Of a stretch of 64,000 nucleotides of DNA, positions 45,889 through 58,415 are shown in pieces (position 1 is the first letter of the stretch; each line of letters begins with the position of its first letter). Origin of the DNA: Cotesia glomerata (lineage: Eukaryota; Arthropoda; Insecta; Hymenoptera; Braconidae); the NCBI RefSeq assembly GCF_020080835.1, contig NC_058165.1, positions 18,969,026 to 19,033,025 on the forward strand, read 5' to 3'. Below the pieces are notes generated by a model that did not search any database, was not told where the DNA came from, and was given only the letters and a program-made list of their open reading frames with translations. The position numbers and the translations under genes were made by a program.

Positions 45889-48384
45889 TGAATAAGTAAC
45901 AATGTATGGTGCAATTTAATAAAATTCATTTTTAGATACATAATTAAGAAATGACATTGTATCTTGGGAAATATTGACATTTTTAAAGATATAAGCTCAT
46001 CTTGTGATTACATTCTTCAAGACCTTTCATTTGAGTACCCACATCAATTTTTCATATATTTTATATATTTATATATATTATATATATGTATATATAAAAA
46101 TATATAAAAAATGCATGTGGGTACTTAAATGAAAGCTCTTGATGAGTGAAACATCGGGATGAGCTTATATCTTTAAAATATATATCATATATATGTATAT
46201 ATGAAAAATGTATATCGAAATTTAAAATTTTATTAAATTAAAAAAAAATTGAGTTATTAAAAATTTATTTTTGCTATTATTTATTTGTGATAAATTTTTT
46301 TAAATTATTAAATATATGGTAAATTAATTCTCATTAATTAAGAAATGACCTTATATCTTGAGAACTATTGACATTTTTTAAGATATAAGCTCATCCTGAT
46401 GTTACACTCATTGAGACCTTTCATTTGAGTACCCACATCAATTTTTCATATATTTTATATATTTATATATATTATATATATGTATATATGAAAAATATAT
46501 AAAAAATGCATGTGGGTACTTAAATAAAAGCTCTTAATGAGTGTAACATCAAGATGAGCTTATATTTTTAAAATATATATAATATATGTATATATGAAAA
46601 ATACATCGAAATTTAAAATGTTATTGAATTAAAAAAAATTTTAATTATTTTTTAAAAATTGCATTTTGCATTATTTATTTGTTATAAATTTTTTAAATTA
46701 TAAAATATATGATAAATTACTGATAAATTTCATCAATTAAGAAATAAGCTTGTATCTTGAGAACTATTGACATTTTTAAAGATATAAGCTCATCTTGTGA
46801 TTACACTCTTCAAAACCTTTCATTTGAGTACCCACATCAATTTTTCATATATTTTATATATTTATATATATTATATATATGTATATATAAAAATATATAA
46901 AAAATGCATGTGGGTACTTAAATGAAAGCTCTTGATGAGTGTAACATCAAGATGAGCTTATATTTTAAAAATATATATAATATATGTATATATGAAAAAT
47001 GTATATCGAAATTTAAAATTTTATTAAATTAAAAAAAAATTGAGTTATTAAAAATTTATTTTTGCTATTATTTATTTGTGATAAATTTTTTTAAATTATT
47101 AAATATATGGTAAATTAATTCTCATTAATTAAGAAATGACCTTATATCTTGAGAACTATTGACATTTTTTGAGATATAAGCTCATCCTGATGTTACACTC
47201 ATTGAGACCTTTCATTTGAGTACCCACATCAATTTTTCATATATTTGTCATAAATACATATAAATAAATATATGAAATATATGATAAATTAATTCTCATT
47301 AATTAAGAAATGACCTTGTATCTTGAGAACTATTGACATTTTTAAAGATATAAACTCATCCTGATCTTACACTCATCGAGACCTTTCATTTGAGTACACA
47401 CATCAATTTTTCATATATTTATATATATTATATATATTAATATATGAAAAATATATCAAAATGCATGTGGGTACTCAAATAAAAAGCTCTTGATGAGTAT
47501 AACATCGGAATGAGCTTATATCTTTAAAATATATATTATATATATGTATATATGAAAAATATATCAAAATCTATTTTGTCATTTATCTTTAAGTATTAAT
47601 AATAAAATATACTAATTAAAATTTAATGTTTAAATCATTTTTTTTTAAGAATAATCACAGAAAATTTTTAATTTACTCAAAAGAATTTTGATTTTTTTTC
47701 ATCACAAAAAAATCAAAATTTCGAATTTTAACATTTTTTCGGATATAAATTGACATTTTTCAAGATATAAGCTCACCCCGACATTACACTCATCGAGACC
47801 TTTCATTTGAGTACCAACATCAATTTTTCATATATTTATATATTTTATATATATGTATAAATGAAAAATATATCAAAATACATGTGGGTACTCAAATGAA
47901 AGCTCTTGATGAGTATAACATCGGAATGAGCTTATATCTTTAAAATATATATATATATATGTATATATGAAAATATATAAAAAATGCATGTGGGTACTCA
48001 AATGAAAGCTCTTGAAGAGTATAACATCAGGATGAGCTGATATCTTTAAAAAGGTCAATATTCAAGAAAGTACAGTGCAATTTAACAAGATCATTATTTA
48101 TTAAACCAAAATTTTATTTATTTGTATCTATAAATAATCATTAAAATAAATCATAAATAAATCCCTGAATTTTTATTTACATTTTCCAGCAATCGAGAAC
48201 TAATTCACAATCAAAACTTCTATTTTTTAACTCCAAATATTTTTGTCTAAATTTTATATAAATTACTAAGTCTTAAAAACAAAATCTTTTTTTAGATTAT
48301 TTTAGGCTCAGTTAAAAATTTTTAAATTGTATTTACTTGACAGTATTTTGAGCGGTAAAAAATAATAATTTTCACGTTACATTT
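45889..48384 (+). repeat. Family A array, six modules
   Basis: Modules anchored by 'gacatttttaaagatataag' or variants near 45977, 46370, 46769, 47161, 47334 and 47753, so most are 390-420 bp apart. It ends with the tail 'aagtacagtgcaatttaac' (48070) and a non-A piece of about 270 bp. Confidence 0.85.
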
Positions 48385-48508
48385 TATAAAAAGTAAAGGG
48401 ACTAAATATGGACGGAACAATGCCATATAATTCTAAAGGATTATTTTGTTTGCATTTTTTATTTTTTTTTAAGCCCTTGTTTCGTCTATTATTATCATTA
48501 TCATTACG
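48385..48508 (+). repeat. Direct repeat flanking an A array (right)
   Basis: Second copy of the 45782-45888 block, sharing 'cggaacaatgccatataatt' and ending in 'attatcattatcattacg'. Confidence 0.8.
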
Positions 48509-49135
48509 CTTTTTTCGGACGGACGTAAAAAATAGTAAGGACAGACAAAAAAGCTTTATTAGAGTATAAATTTGGCGAGTTGACGCGATAACTTTTAAAT
48601 TATTGCTAAAATGAAATGCTACTTTTTGTTTTTCGCGATTATGATGCTTGCCACCTTTTTCCGTGAAAGATTATTTCGGCTATTCATTACGCGGAGCTTT
48701 ATGCGTCGGAATACCGAATCAAATAAATGGGAGATAGAGACAAAGATTAAAGTAATTGTATAAATAATAATATGTAATCATGATTGTTCTTTCGTTAATT
48801 TATGGGAGAAAGGATTTGTTTTTAGCTTTGTGCTGAAGAGAATTGATTGTATTTTCCGAAGGAAAATTTTTTTTTGCAAATGGGAAAAATTTCAAAGAAA
48901 ATTCTTGATATTTTAGTGAAAAAAAAATGATCTAGAATTTTTTAAAAATGTTTTAGAATTTTTTTTTAAATTCGATTAGGTTCTCGCTAATTTTAAATTT
49001 ATTTTAAATTTTATTAATTAATATTTCAATTAATTAATTATCACTCGAGGTATTTCGAAACGGAAATACCGTGAGATAAGAGATTTCTGGAACGTCAACG
49101 CAGCCCAGTAGACGAAACAGTCTACGTTGTAGGAT
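48509..49135. other. Non-repetitive stretch, no gene seen
   Basis: Mixed composition, no frame above 60 aa, no recognised motif or repeat. Confidence 0.4.
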
Positions 49136-49139
49136 TTGG

Positions 49140-50640
49140 ACTAATATTTTAATTTGTGGAAAAATATTTGGAGACAATTATATTGGAATTTGTTGTTTTA
49201 CTTACACTGACTCAACATTTACGATTCTATAATTTGTATTCGAATAAATTTTTTGGAGTAAAAACACAATATGTAAAATAATATTTCGAAATTCATCATG
49301 AATTTCAGGGCGAATTCCAGCTGAATTTCATGATGAATTTGAAACAAATCGTATATGAAACTTAATTTTTTTAATCTGTAAAAAAATATTTGGAGACAAT
49401 TATATCCGAACAAAAACAGTTTCACTGTAAAAAAGTCGCACCAAGTCCACGTTCATAAGACTATTAGGAAAAAAAATTTTTTTTTTCTTTACAAAAAGAT
49501 ACAAAATAAAAAAATAAAAAAATCCGAGTAACCGATATGATTGTTTATGATTTTCGGAAATTAAAAATTTTTTGTAAATTTAAAAATTAAAAAAATTTTA
49601 GAACGTATTTAGTGTGCGCGGTTGCAAAATATTTTACTTTTAATGAAATTCGTAAAATCTATTTACTAGGACTTTAAAAAATTGAAATACACAATGACGC
49701 ACACCAAGTACGTTCTAAAATTTTTTAATTTTTAAATTTACAAAAAATTTTTTAATTTCCGAAAATCATAAACAATCATATCGGTTACTCGGATTTTTAA
49801 TTTTTATTTTGTATCGTTTTTGTAAAGAAAAATTTTTTCCTAATAGTCTTATGAACGTGGACTTGGTGCGACTACAGTGAAACTGTTTTTGTTCGGATTT
49901 TAGTATTTTTGTAATTATAATGAAAATTTACAATTGATAACAACTTAAATCTCGTGTTGACTGCATTTTTACTGCAAACTATCCCTTAAAGCTACAGTTT
50001 ATGTAGATGTAATTCCAGTGCACCCTGGCGGCCATAGATGCAAGCTATGAATCACTTTTACTGTAGTTGCGTGTCTATAGGAAGGATTACTACATTTTTA
50101 TTTTATCTAGTCTGTGGCGCTGATATTCCCCATCGAAAAAAGTCAGGATCGAAATTTCTGGGCTTACTATAGTTTGTGCTGATAAAATTTAATAATTTTA
50201 AGTGAATTAAGTGTTATAATTGATTATAATTAATTAATATCAGTAAAATAAAGTATAAATTACTTTTATAATATATTATTTTGGAAAAAGGAGAACCATA
50301 TAATTAAATAAAATTTTGCAACCTCGAAATACCGTTCTGCTTACAGTAAACACACTCGGTAGTCTGGCGCTCCGTTTACAACGGATTTGAACGGAACTTG
50401 GCGCCAGATTCTACCGAATCTGTGGATTGTAATTTTTAGTGTAACTTACGCTGACTCATCATTTACGATTCTTAAACTTCTATCTTGATTAATTTTTTGG
50501 AGATTTTTGGAGAGAAAGAACACAATATGCAAAATAATATTTCGAAATTCATCATGAAAGTCAGCGGGAATTCCCGATAAAATTTATATTTGTTTCACAA
50601 TCTGAAGTTCATCCGGAAATTCACCAGGAACCAAAATTTT
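49140..50640 (+). repeat. 222-bp tandem unit split by element D
   Basis: 'tttggagacaattatat' at about 49169 and 49391 gives a 222-bp period. The second unit is interrupted after that word by element D and resumes at 50426 with 'attgtaatttttagtgtaac', followed by 'ttacg.tgactca.catttacg' and 'aatatttcgaaattcatcat', which parallel the first unit (49200-49300). A fragment of the same family may recur at 52590-52690. Confidence 0.7.
49406..50425 (+). mobile_element. Element D copy 4, complete
   Basis: About 1020 bp, from CCGAACAAAAACAGTTTCAC to ACCGAATCTGTGG, flanked by AT on both sides. It contains hairpin F (49406-49896). The adjacent tandem unit gives a second, independent empty site ('attatATtggaatt'), agreeing with that of copy 2. 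The body includes 'ctatagtttgtgctgataaa' and the 'ccagattctaccgaatctg' terminal hairpin. Non-coding. Confidence 0.85.
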
Positions 50641-50641
50641 T

Positions 50642-51819
50642 AACTTCCCGCTAAGAAAATCGAAGATTTTCAAAAATCGGGAAGTTATTGTTTCCACCCC
50701 GTTTTGAAAAAATCAAGTTTTCATCAGATCTCGACATTTGAAGGTCACAGGAAGCTTCCCTGACTATCCCCGCGAGGTTGTCACTATGTCTGTATGTATG
50801 TGTGTGTGTGTGTGTGTGTCTGATTATGTGACTCGCTTATAACTTTTGAACGACTGAACCGATCGGAACGTACTAAACGGCGTTCTAAAAAGTTCCTTCA
50901 AACTTAGATTTCCTGAGAATTTGAACCGATTCGGACTGATAGATTTCGAGAAATTTTGAAAAATCTCAAAAAAAATAAGAAAAAAATCATTTTTGAAAGT
51001 GGTTTTTTTGGAATATCTTTTAAACGGCTCTATCGATCAACTTCAAAAACTAATCCGCCCTTAAGCTTGAAAAACCACGCCGATCATCGCTAATTCGGTC
51101 AAAATCGGCTGATTCGTTCGAGAGATATCGTGAACGAAAGAAAACAGAAAAAAGTGTTTTTTTTGACATAACTTCGTCATTTCTTCTCGGATCGTTTTTG
51201 ATGATGTAGAATAATTTCAGAGCTTAAAAAACCGCGTCGACCGCCGCCAAAAATGTGGAAATCGGTTGATTGGTTCGAGAGATATCCTCGATAAAATATT
51301 TGGAAACAAGTGTTTTTTTAACATAACTCCGACATTTTTTGGAATAACTATTAAACGGCTGCACTGATCGATTTCAAAAACTAATCAGCTATTAGCATGA
51401 AAAAATTACGTCGATCGCCGTCAAGCCGGTCAAAATTGGTCAATTCGTTCAAGAAATATCATGAACGAAAGAAAACCAAAAAAAGTGTTTTTTTGGAATT
51501 ACTCCAAATTTCCTAGTTTTATCAATTCAAACTTGAAGATTTTCACGAGACTAAAAAAATTGCGTCAAATACTGCCAACCGCGTGAAAAAGGGTTGATTC
51601 ATTCAAAAGTTAGTGTGGTTTGAAAATTTAAAAAATATTGTTCTATGATACTTCTATCAGACTTTTGAGCTCGAAGAGCCCAAAATAACACATAAATTGT
51701 ATTTTTGAGCTCGAAGAGCTCAAAAACATCATTAGTGCAGTTTTATACACCCAGATATGGAATTAGAGGGAAGTTGCACGGATGGCCTTCAGGGTCTACC
51801 GTTTTTCTAATTTTTTTTG
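50642..51819 (+). mobile_element. Element C copy 4, full length
   Basis: From AACTTCCCGCTAAGAAAATC to 'agggtctaccgtttttctaa' plus T run, about 1.18 kb, uninterrupted. It includes a GT microsatellite (50797-50820), the monomer series and the palindromes TTTTGAGCTCGAAGAGC at the right. It is the best reference for the family. Confidence 0.85.
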
Positions 51820-52697
51820 TACGGAAACCCGTACAAAACTTTTTTTTTATTTTAAACTAGCTGTTACGCGCCCGGCGCTTTATAGAATTGAATTTTTAGA
51901 TCTAGACTTGAAATTTAATTAGAGTATTATTTTGACTTGCACATATTCCAAATTCTATCGAATTGGCATGTACCTTTTATCCATGTAATTATTCTAGCTG
52001 ATATTCATTGTAACTTTCAATGTCAAATCATTATAACATTCCCGTGTCTTTCTTACAAAAATGAATAATAATTGATGTGAAAAAAAAAAATTTGTAATGA
52101 GCACTAAAAGTTTCAGTTAAAGAAATTGCAGGTCTCATAAGTGAAGAAATCTGCCTATTATTATTATTATTTATTTATTTAATTGGCCATGAAGTCGAAA
52201 CTCCTTGCGGCCATCCAAAATTGATACAAAAAATCTTAATATAATATATAAAGTAGTGTGTTAAGTATTTTTTTTTGAAATTTCGGGGGTAAAAACAAAA
52301 AATACAATTATAAAATAAAACATATTTATCTTATAATTAATTCAATATGACTCTCGTACTAAATTGATAATCATTATCATCAAATTCATCATGAATTACT
52401 CCTCTTCGTTGTCTTAATTTCTTTAGATTCAACAATTTTGAATCTTCTTCAAAGCTGGAAATATACGATTTTTATAATGTACTTATCACTTGTTTAAACT
52501 GACAAGTAAGTTTTTAAAAATAACCCATTAAATTATTAGATTTCAGCTGTTGGTTAGCTGTTAGATTCAGCTGCAATAGAAAATTAGAGGATTTTTATAG
52601 CTAATTCATTATCAAACTCATATTTGTTTCAAAATCTGAATTTCATTATCAAATTCACAATGAAATTCATAATGAAACAAATTTTTTTTTGGATAAT

Positions 52698-52700
<3 letters not shown>
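51820..52700. other. AAACTAGCTGTTACGCGCC fragment, then single-copy AT-rich DNA
   Basis: A small hairpin TTTTGTACGG-AAA-CCCGTACAAAA spans about 51816-51839. A diverged relative of the 11026 repeat starts at 51852. The rest shows no gene. The phrase 'aattggccatgaagtcgaaa' (52181) looks like repeat sequence but has no second copy here. Confidence 0.4.

Positions 52701-52764
<64 letters not shown>
52701..52764. repeat. (AT)n microsatellite
   Basis: About 60-bp AT run directly beside the end of repeat G copy 2. Confidence 0.95.
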
Positions 52765-52769
<5 letters not shown>

Positions 52770-52774
52770 CATAT

Positions 52775-53575
52775 TTACACGATATAACGCGGCTTGTCAG
52801 CACGATAGCGTTTTCAATTTATGACCGATTCTTCTCAAACTCAACATGCTTTATCTATCGATCAAGACCAAGGTTAACTTCGAAGATGAGCTTAATCGGG
52901 CGAGTAATTTGGAAATGACAGAATTTTGAACTTTTGAAAATCGTAAAAATTGATGTTTTTACTACTTCAACTTGATATAATTACTGATCGAGACCAGATA
53001 TAAAAATTCGGTAAAATGCATAGTAAAGCTCTTTTAATAAGCTTCGATTTCCACTACTCAGAAGTGGTAATAGCCTCAATATTACTCCTTTTAGAGTTCG
53101 TTTAATGAAACAGTTTTACTGTTGCAGCCGTTTTAGAATTATTGTCTGCATCATAGCTTAATCATGATGTAAATTCAATAATTACGATAATGATTAGTCT
53201 TTCGTGTAATGTTTTCAGGTAATTCGTCAGTAAATATGTCACAAATTAGTTCTATATATTGTTGTCTTCAATTAAAATTTTATCCGGTTTCAAACATCTG
53301 ATTGATTTGCAAAATGTTGTTCCTAAGCAGTTATTTAAAATTTGATCATTTATAATTCAAATTTTATAATCTTTGCAATTCTTTGAGAAACTTTTTCTTC
53401 AAAAGTTAATTTTTTTTCCAAAATTTGTTCTAAATAGTTTTAAATTTATTATTGAATTTTGTTTTTAATTCATAAATTAAGTTATACATTAATAGTGTTA
53501 TTATATTATTTTATTAAAAATCAATTTCCTTTATTTGAAAAATCTATTTCCATTCGGCTGCCGAATGGCCTTTTT
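52775..53575 (-). mobile_element. Repeat G copy 2
   Basis: Inverse copy of 43270-44085, ending in the intact palindrome CCATTCGGCTGCCGAATGG. The two copies differ by scattered substitutions and small indels. No transposase sequence adjoins this copy, which supports G being a separate element that landed in the Tc1 copy. Confidence 0.75.
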
Positions 53576-54690
53576 TTTTATTGTAAAAGCTAGCAATACA
53601 CAAAATTATTATTAAGTGTATACTTAATTGGTATATTGTTAGAAAAATTAATAATATTAATAAAATCGATATTTATCAATCGAAAATATCAAAAATTAAA
53701 ATGTCCAACAGAAGTTTTCAATTCTCAAATAAAAACTTAATTATAATAATGATAAATTAACCTTGAAATTAATAAAACATTGTTCTAATTAATAAAACAT
53801 TGAAAAAAATTATTAAATTAATAATTAAATTTTTACGTAATTTTAAGAACAATATTAATTAAAAAAAAAAAATTTTTTGAGTAAATTAAAGCACAAAAGT
53901 AAAATTATAATTATTTTTATACTTAAAATATTGTTTTTTTTTTTTTTTAATTAATGAAATGTTAAAAAAATTTAAAATTAATAATTTTTTTTTCTAATTT
54001 TTTGAGTAAATTACAGCAAAAAAAAAATTATAATTATTTTAATAATAAAAATATTATTTTTTAAATTAAAGAAGTATTAAAAAAATTTATTACATTAATT
54101 ATTAATATTTTATGTAATTTTAGGAACAATAATAATTTTTTGAGTAAATTACAAGTATAAAAAAAAATTATTATTATTTTAATAATTAATATATTTTTCT
54201 TAGGTATTTATAATTTTTAAAAATTGCAATAAATTTAAAAATTTTTTTACATTTATTAATTTTTTTAATGAATGTAAAAATGAAAGAAAAATTAATTTCA
54301 ATTTTTGAGTTAACTTAAGTATAATTTAAATTTCAAGTAAGACTTAAAAAATATATTTATTAAAGTTTCAATTTACTGGACATTCAGCAGTAGCGTCAGA
54401 AATTCTGATCAGCCGGCGATAGTTCGGCTGTCAGCGCCAAGAATAATCACATAGATCATCTCAAGCAGTCATCATATGCTAAGTGGATCAGTAATGACCC
54501 TACTGAATGACAAATATTTCTCTCCAATCTACGGACTTTAAAATCTAGAAATAACTCTCTAGTCACAAGAAGTTTTAGCCTCGCTTCGCCATCTAGCGGT
54601 AAGACTGACACTATTGAACTTCAAGTAATTAGTAATTACTCTTAATGATTTCTTACTTTGTACAAAATTTCCAGGTAGAATAATTTTTTT
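53576..54690. other. AT-rich stretch; single-copy patch with CTCF-like word
   Basis: 53600-54350 is low-complexity A/T. 54370-54660 has balanced composition and contains CGCCATCTAGCGG at 54587-54599, the exact complement of the 13-mer at 12674 and 14163. No coding frame. Confidence 0.45.
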
Positions 54691-55740
54691 TTAATAAAAA
54701 TTCTTAATTTTTTCGAAAAAAAATTTTTCTTTTTTTAATTAAAATAATAATAATTGTAATTTTTTAAAAATTATCAATTTTTTATTAAAATAATATTTTA
54801 TTTTAATAATTATTTAAAAATTAATTTTTTTATTAAAATCTTAACTTATTAATAAATTTTTTAAATTGTTAATAAAAAATTCAAAATTTTTGTCAAAAAT
54901 ATTCCTAAATAAATTTTCTAATTATTTTTTTTAATAATAAATTTTCAAAAAAATTTTTAATTAAATTTTTTAAATTGTTAATAAAAAATCATTAAAATTT
55001 TTGTAAAAAAATTTTCTAATTAATTTTTTTATTAATAAAATATTTTATTTTAATATTCTATTTTTTAAAAAATTTCTATAATTATTAATGAATATTTAAT
55101 AAAAATAAACAATAATAATAATAATAAATTAACAAATTATTAAATTGTTAATTAAATATTATTAAAAAAAAAAAATCAAAATTTTCATCAAAAATATTCC
55201 TAAAAAAATTTTCTAATTAATTTTTTTATTAAAAAATTATTTTTTTTTAATAATAAATTTTCAAAAAAATTTATTGGTTAAATTTCTATGATTATTAATA
55301 AATAATTAGTATTATTAAATTTTTTAAATTGTTAATAAAAAATCATTAAAATTTTTGTAAAAAAATTTTCTAATTAATTTTTTTATTAATAAATTATTTT
55401 ATTTTAATATTCTATTTTTAAAAAAATTTGTATAATTATTAATGAGTATTTAATAAAAATAAACAATAATAATAAATTAATAAATAATAAATTATTAAAT
55501 TGTTAATTAAATATTATTAAAATAAAAAAATCAAAATTTTATCAAAAATATTCCTAAAAAAATTTTCTAATTAATTTTTTTATTAAAAAATTATTTTTTT
55601 TTAATAATAAAATTTCGAAAAAATTTATTGGTTAAATTTCTATGATTATTAATAAATAATTAGTATTATTAAATTTTTTAAATTGTTAATAAAAAATCAT
55701 TAAAATTTTTGTAAAAAAATTTTCTAATTATTTTTCTTAG
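54691..55740. repeat. 354-bp AT-rich tandem repeat
   Basis: 'taaattgttaataaaaaatc' at 54971, 55325 and 55679 gives two successive periods of 354 bp, with long matching words such as 'ttttgtaaaaaaattttcta' in each unit. Part of the tract to the left (54840) is a more diverged unit. Confidence 0.8.
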
Positions 55741-56990
55741 TGTCTTAAATTATAGTTTTTAATTATTAAAAAAAAAATGATTAATTGATTAAATAAAAAT
55801 TTTCATAAATTGTTTACTTAACTCATTATAATAAAAATATCAATTAATTTTAAACAATTAAATTTTTTCCATCAAAATTAATCAAATCTATAATTTTCAC
55901 ACTAAATATTTAAAATAAAAAAAAAATAACCAGAAAATAAATAAAAAAGCACATTGCGATAAATAGCTAAAAGGGATCTAAAGATTGATAAAGAAAAGAT
56001 GAATCTCGTGACGCTTTCTCGATTCCTGTTGGTTGATTATGCGAGTTAGGAATGATCTCGAACCAATATAAATACAGCTATCAGTACCCAGCGAGGAGGC
56101 AGCTCGTTGATTGTAAGTTATATGCGACATCGTTACTTTATATCCTCCTCAGTAAGTTTAAACTCTCGTAAAGCTGCCGAGTTAAGTTTGAATGGTCTTA
56201 TACTTATTCCTGATTCCTCGGATCGCTCGTCCTTGCTTCTTAGTTATACATCCTATCGAAAATAATAACGTCGGTTAGGAAACCCTCGAGAAAACGAAAC
56301 CAGAGCATCAGGATTTACCGTGTTGCAATTCTCTTTGTAACATCCACTTTAAATTCAATAGCTCCTCCGGCAATGACCGCAACAATGTCATCCAATCCTC
56401 GATTATCCTTGTTGAATTAAAATCCCCGAAGAATTCGTATTTTATTAAAGTTAACAATTGTCCAGACCACTCTGTTTTATCTTACGACATTTTAACAACT
56501 TGATTAAAGATGTTTAATGATAGTTTAGTGGTTTATTGTCCTTTTTATTATTGTTATCGCTCGGTAAAGTCTTAAGAAGAGACTTCGGACCTCCAGCAGA
56601 AGCCGATACTGTTTTTGTTGCTGTTATTGTTATTCCAGCATCTTCGAGAGGTTGGCTAGCAAAACACCGCCTCCGATGACTAAGATCTCTGATCTCTGGC
56701 TGATGGCCATAATCTTCGGCTTCAGATGGACCTAAGGGGTCTTCAGACGCCAACACAAGAACCGCTCAGGCGGCTACTCATTTTAGACTGACAAGTACCG
56801 AGTAAATTCCCCGGTAACTTATAATAACACCACTTGTTTCAGAGTTCGGTCACTGGTTACTGTTTTAAGGGCGAATAGCCACTAGTATGATTTCAGAGTT
56901 GATGGAAGATACTTCAGGTATCTATTTTTAATATTTAATTGGTTAAGTAAGTAGTAAGCTGCAGTCGCTACGCGACTGCAGCAATTTACT
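55741..56990. other. Single-copy-like stretch, possible promoter
   Basis: 55980-56880 has balanced composition and no recognised repeat. 'ccaatataaatacag' (TATAAATA at 56067) is followed by 'atcagtacc' and, at about 56115, GTAAGT, which matches a splice-donor consensus, but the TATA-to-initiator spacing (about 16) is too short. An 80-aa minus frame (56514-56756) has no motif. A near-palindrome CTGCAGTCGC-TAC-GCGACTGCAG lies at 56959-56982. Confidence 0.3.
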
Positions 56991-56999
56991 ACTTATGAA

Positions 57000-57330
57000 T
57001 AAGGAAACTTTAATGAGTGATCGCAATAATAGTTTGGGGAACTTTTAAATAAATTTTACAAATAATAGTGCTATCACTGGATCAATTAAAAATAATTTAA
57101 TGGACAAATGTGACCGAACAAATTTATACAACCCAAAATCTATTTAAAACTCCTCGAAAAACTTTAAATAAAAAATTGACGTGAAAAATATATAAAACCT
57201 AGGCACTAATTGTTATCTCTTTCTTTCTGATGATACCAAATTAAACTATAAAAATTCCTTTAAAAATAATAATATGCTCGTCACAAAATTTACCTTTCTC
57301 TCTTAATTATTTAAATCATAAATAACAAAA
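57000..57330 (+). repeat. Direct duplicate, copy 1
   Basis: About 325 bp matching 58085-58415, including 'aatagtgctatcac.ggatc', 'aactcctcgaaaaacttta' and 'ataatatgctcgtcacaaaa'. The unit is preceded in both cases by a 'cagtcgctacgc.actgcag' word. Confidence 0.8.
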
Positions 57331-58025
57331 TTTTGTTCTTTAAAAAAATCAATAAATTTGAAGGCAAAATTATTTTTTTTTGTGAAAAAAAATTTTTTTA
57401 TTAAAAAAATTCATCAAGAAAATTATTAAAAAAAATTTTTTTGAAACAAAAATTTTTTTCGAATAAATCATGATAAAACATAAAAATAGTTTTTTTTAAT
57501 AAAAAAATTTATGAAAATAATTTTTTTTTAGAAAAAAAAATTAATTTTGACTTCAAAATTTTGTTCCTTAAAAAAATTAATAAATTTGAAGTCATAATTG
57601 ATTTTTTTCTGTTAAAAAACAATTAAAAAAAAAAAAATTATCAAGAAAATTATTTTAGAATAACTTTTTTTAACAAAAAAAAAAATTTTTTAGATAAAGA
57701 TTTTTTCTAATAAAATCATGATAAAACTTAAAAATAGTTTTTTTTAATAAAAAAATTTTTTTTTTCAAATTTATTAATAGTGAAAAAATTTTGATTTTAT
57801 TTTATTTAAAAAATATTTTAAAGAAAAAAGAAAAAAAGACTTTTTTTTAATGTAATTTTTATTTATAGAAGTTCAAAAATGAAAATAATAAATAAAGTTC
57901 TAAAATAATTAATTAAAAAATTAATTTTTTTTACTAATTAATATTTTGTGACTTTTTAATGGAGTCAAAATTGAAAATAAGATACACAATATTTTTATTA
58001 GTTAATTTATCATTTATTAAAAAAT
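57331..58025 (+). repeat. AT-rich dispersed repeat, copy 2
   Basis: Matches 15600-16020 in the same orientation and extends left into A/T runs that resemble 15400-15600. It lies between the two direct duplicates. Confidence 0.65.
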
Positions 58026-58033
58026 TAATATCA

Positions 58034-58415
58034 AAACTAGCAACCATCAGTCGCTACGCAACTGCAGAGATTTGCGATTTATGAATAATAAAACGTTAAC
58101 GATTTTTTTATAAACACACTCATAGTTTGGGGACTTTATAAATAAATTTTGAAAATAATAGTGCTATCACAGGATCAATGACAAATAATTCAATGGACAA
58201 AAGTGACCGCACAAATTTATAAAACCAAAAAACTATTAAAAACTCCTCGAAAAACTTTAAATAAAAAATTGACGTGAAAAATGTATAAAACCTAAACACT
58301 AATTGTTATCTCTTTCCTTCTGATGATACCAAATTAAACTATAAAAATTCCTTTAAAAATAATAATATGCTCGTCACAAAATTTTCCTTTCTCTCTCAAT
58401 TATTTAAATGATAAA
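58034..58415 (+). repeat. Direct duplicate, copy 2, with AAACTAGCAACC end
   Basis: Starts 'aaaactagcaaccatcagtc' and continues as the duplicate of 57000-57330, about 1086 bp away. Confidence 0.8.

Noticed and set aside
49406..50425. Element D as a classical Helitron
   Set aside because: Insertion between A and T fits, but the 3' end lacks CTRR, and one end is a 500-bp hairpin rather than a short stem.
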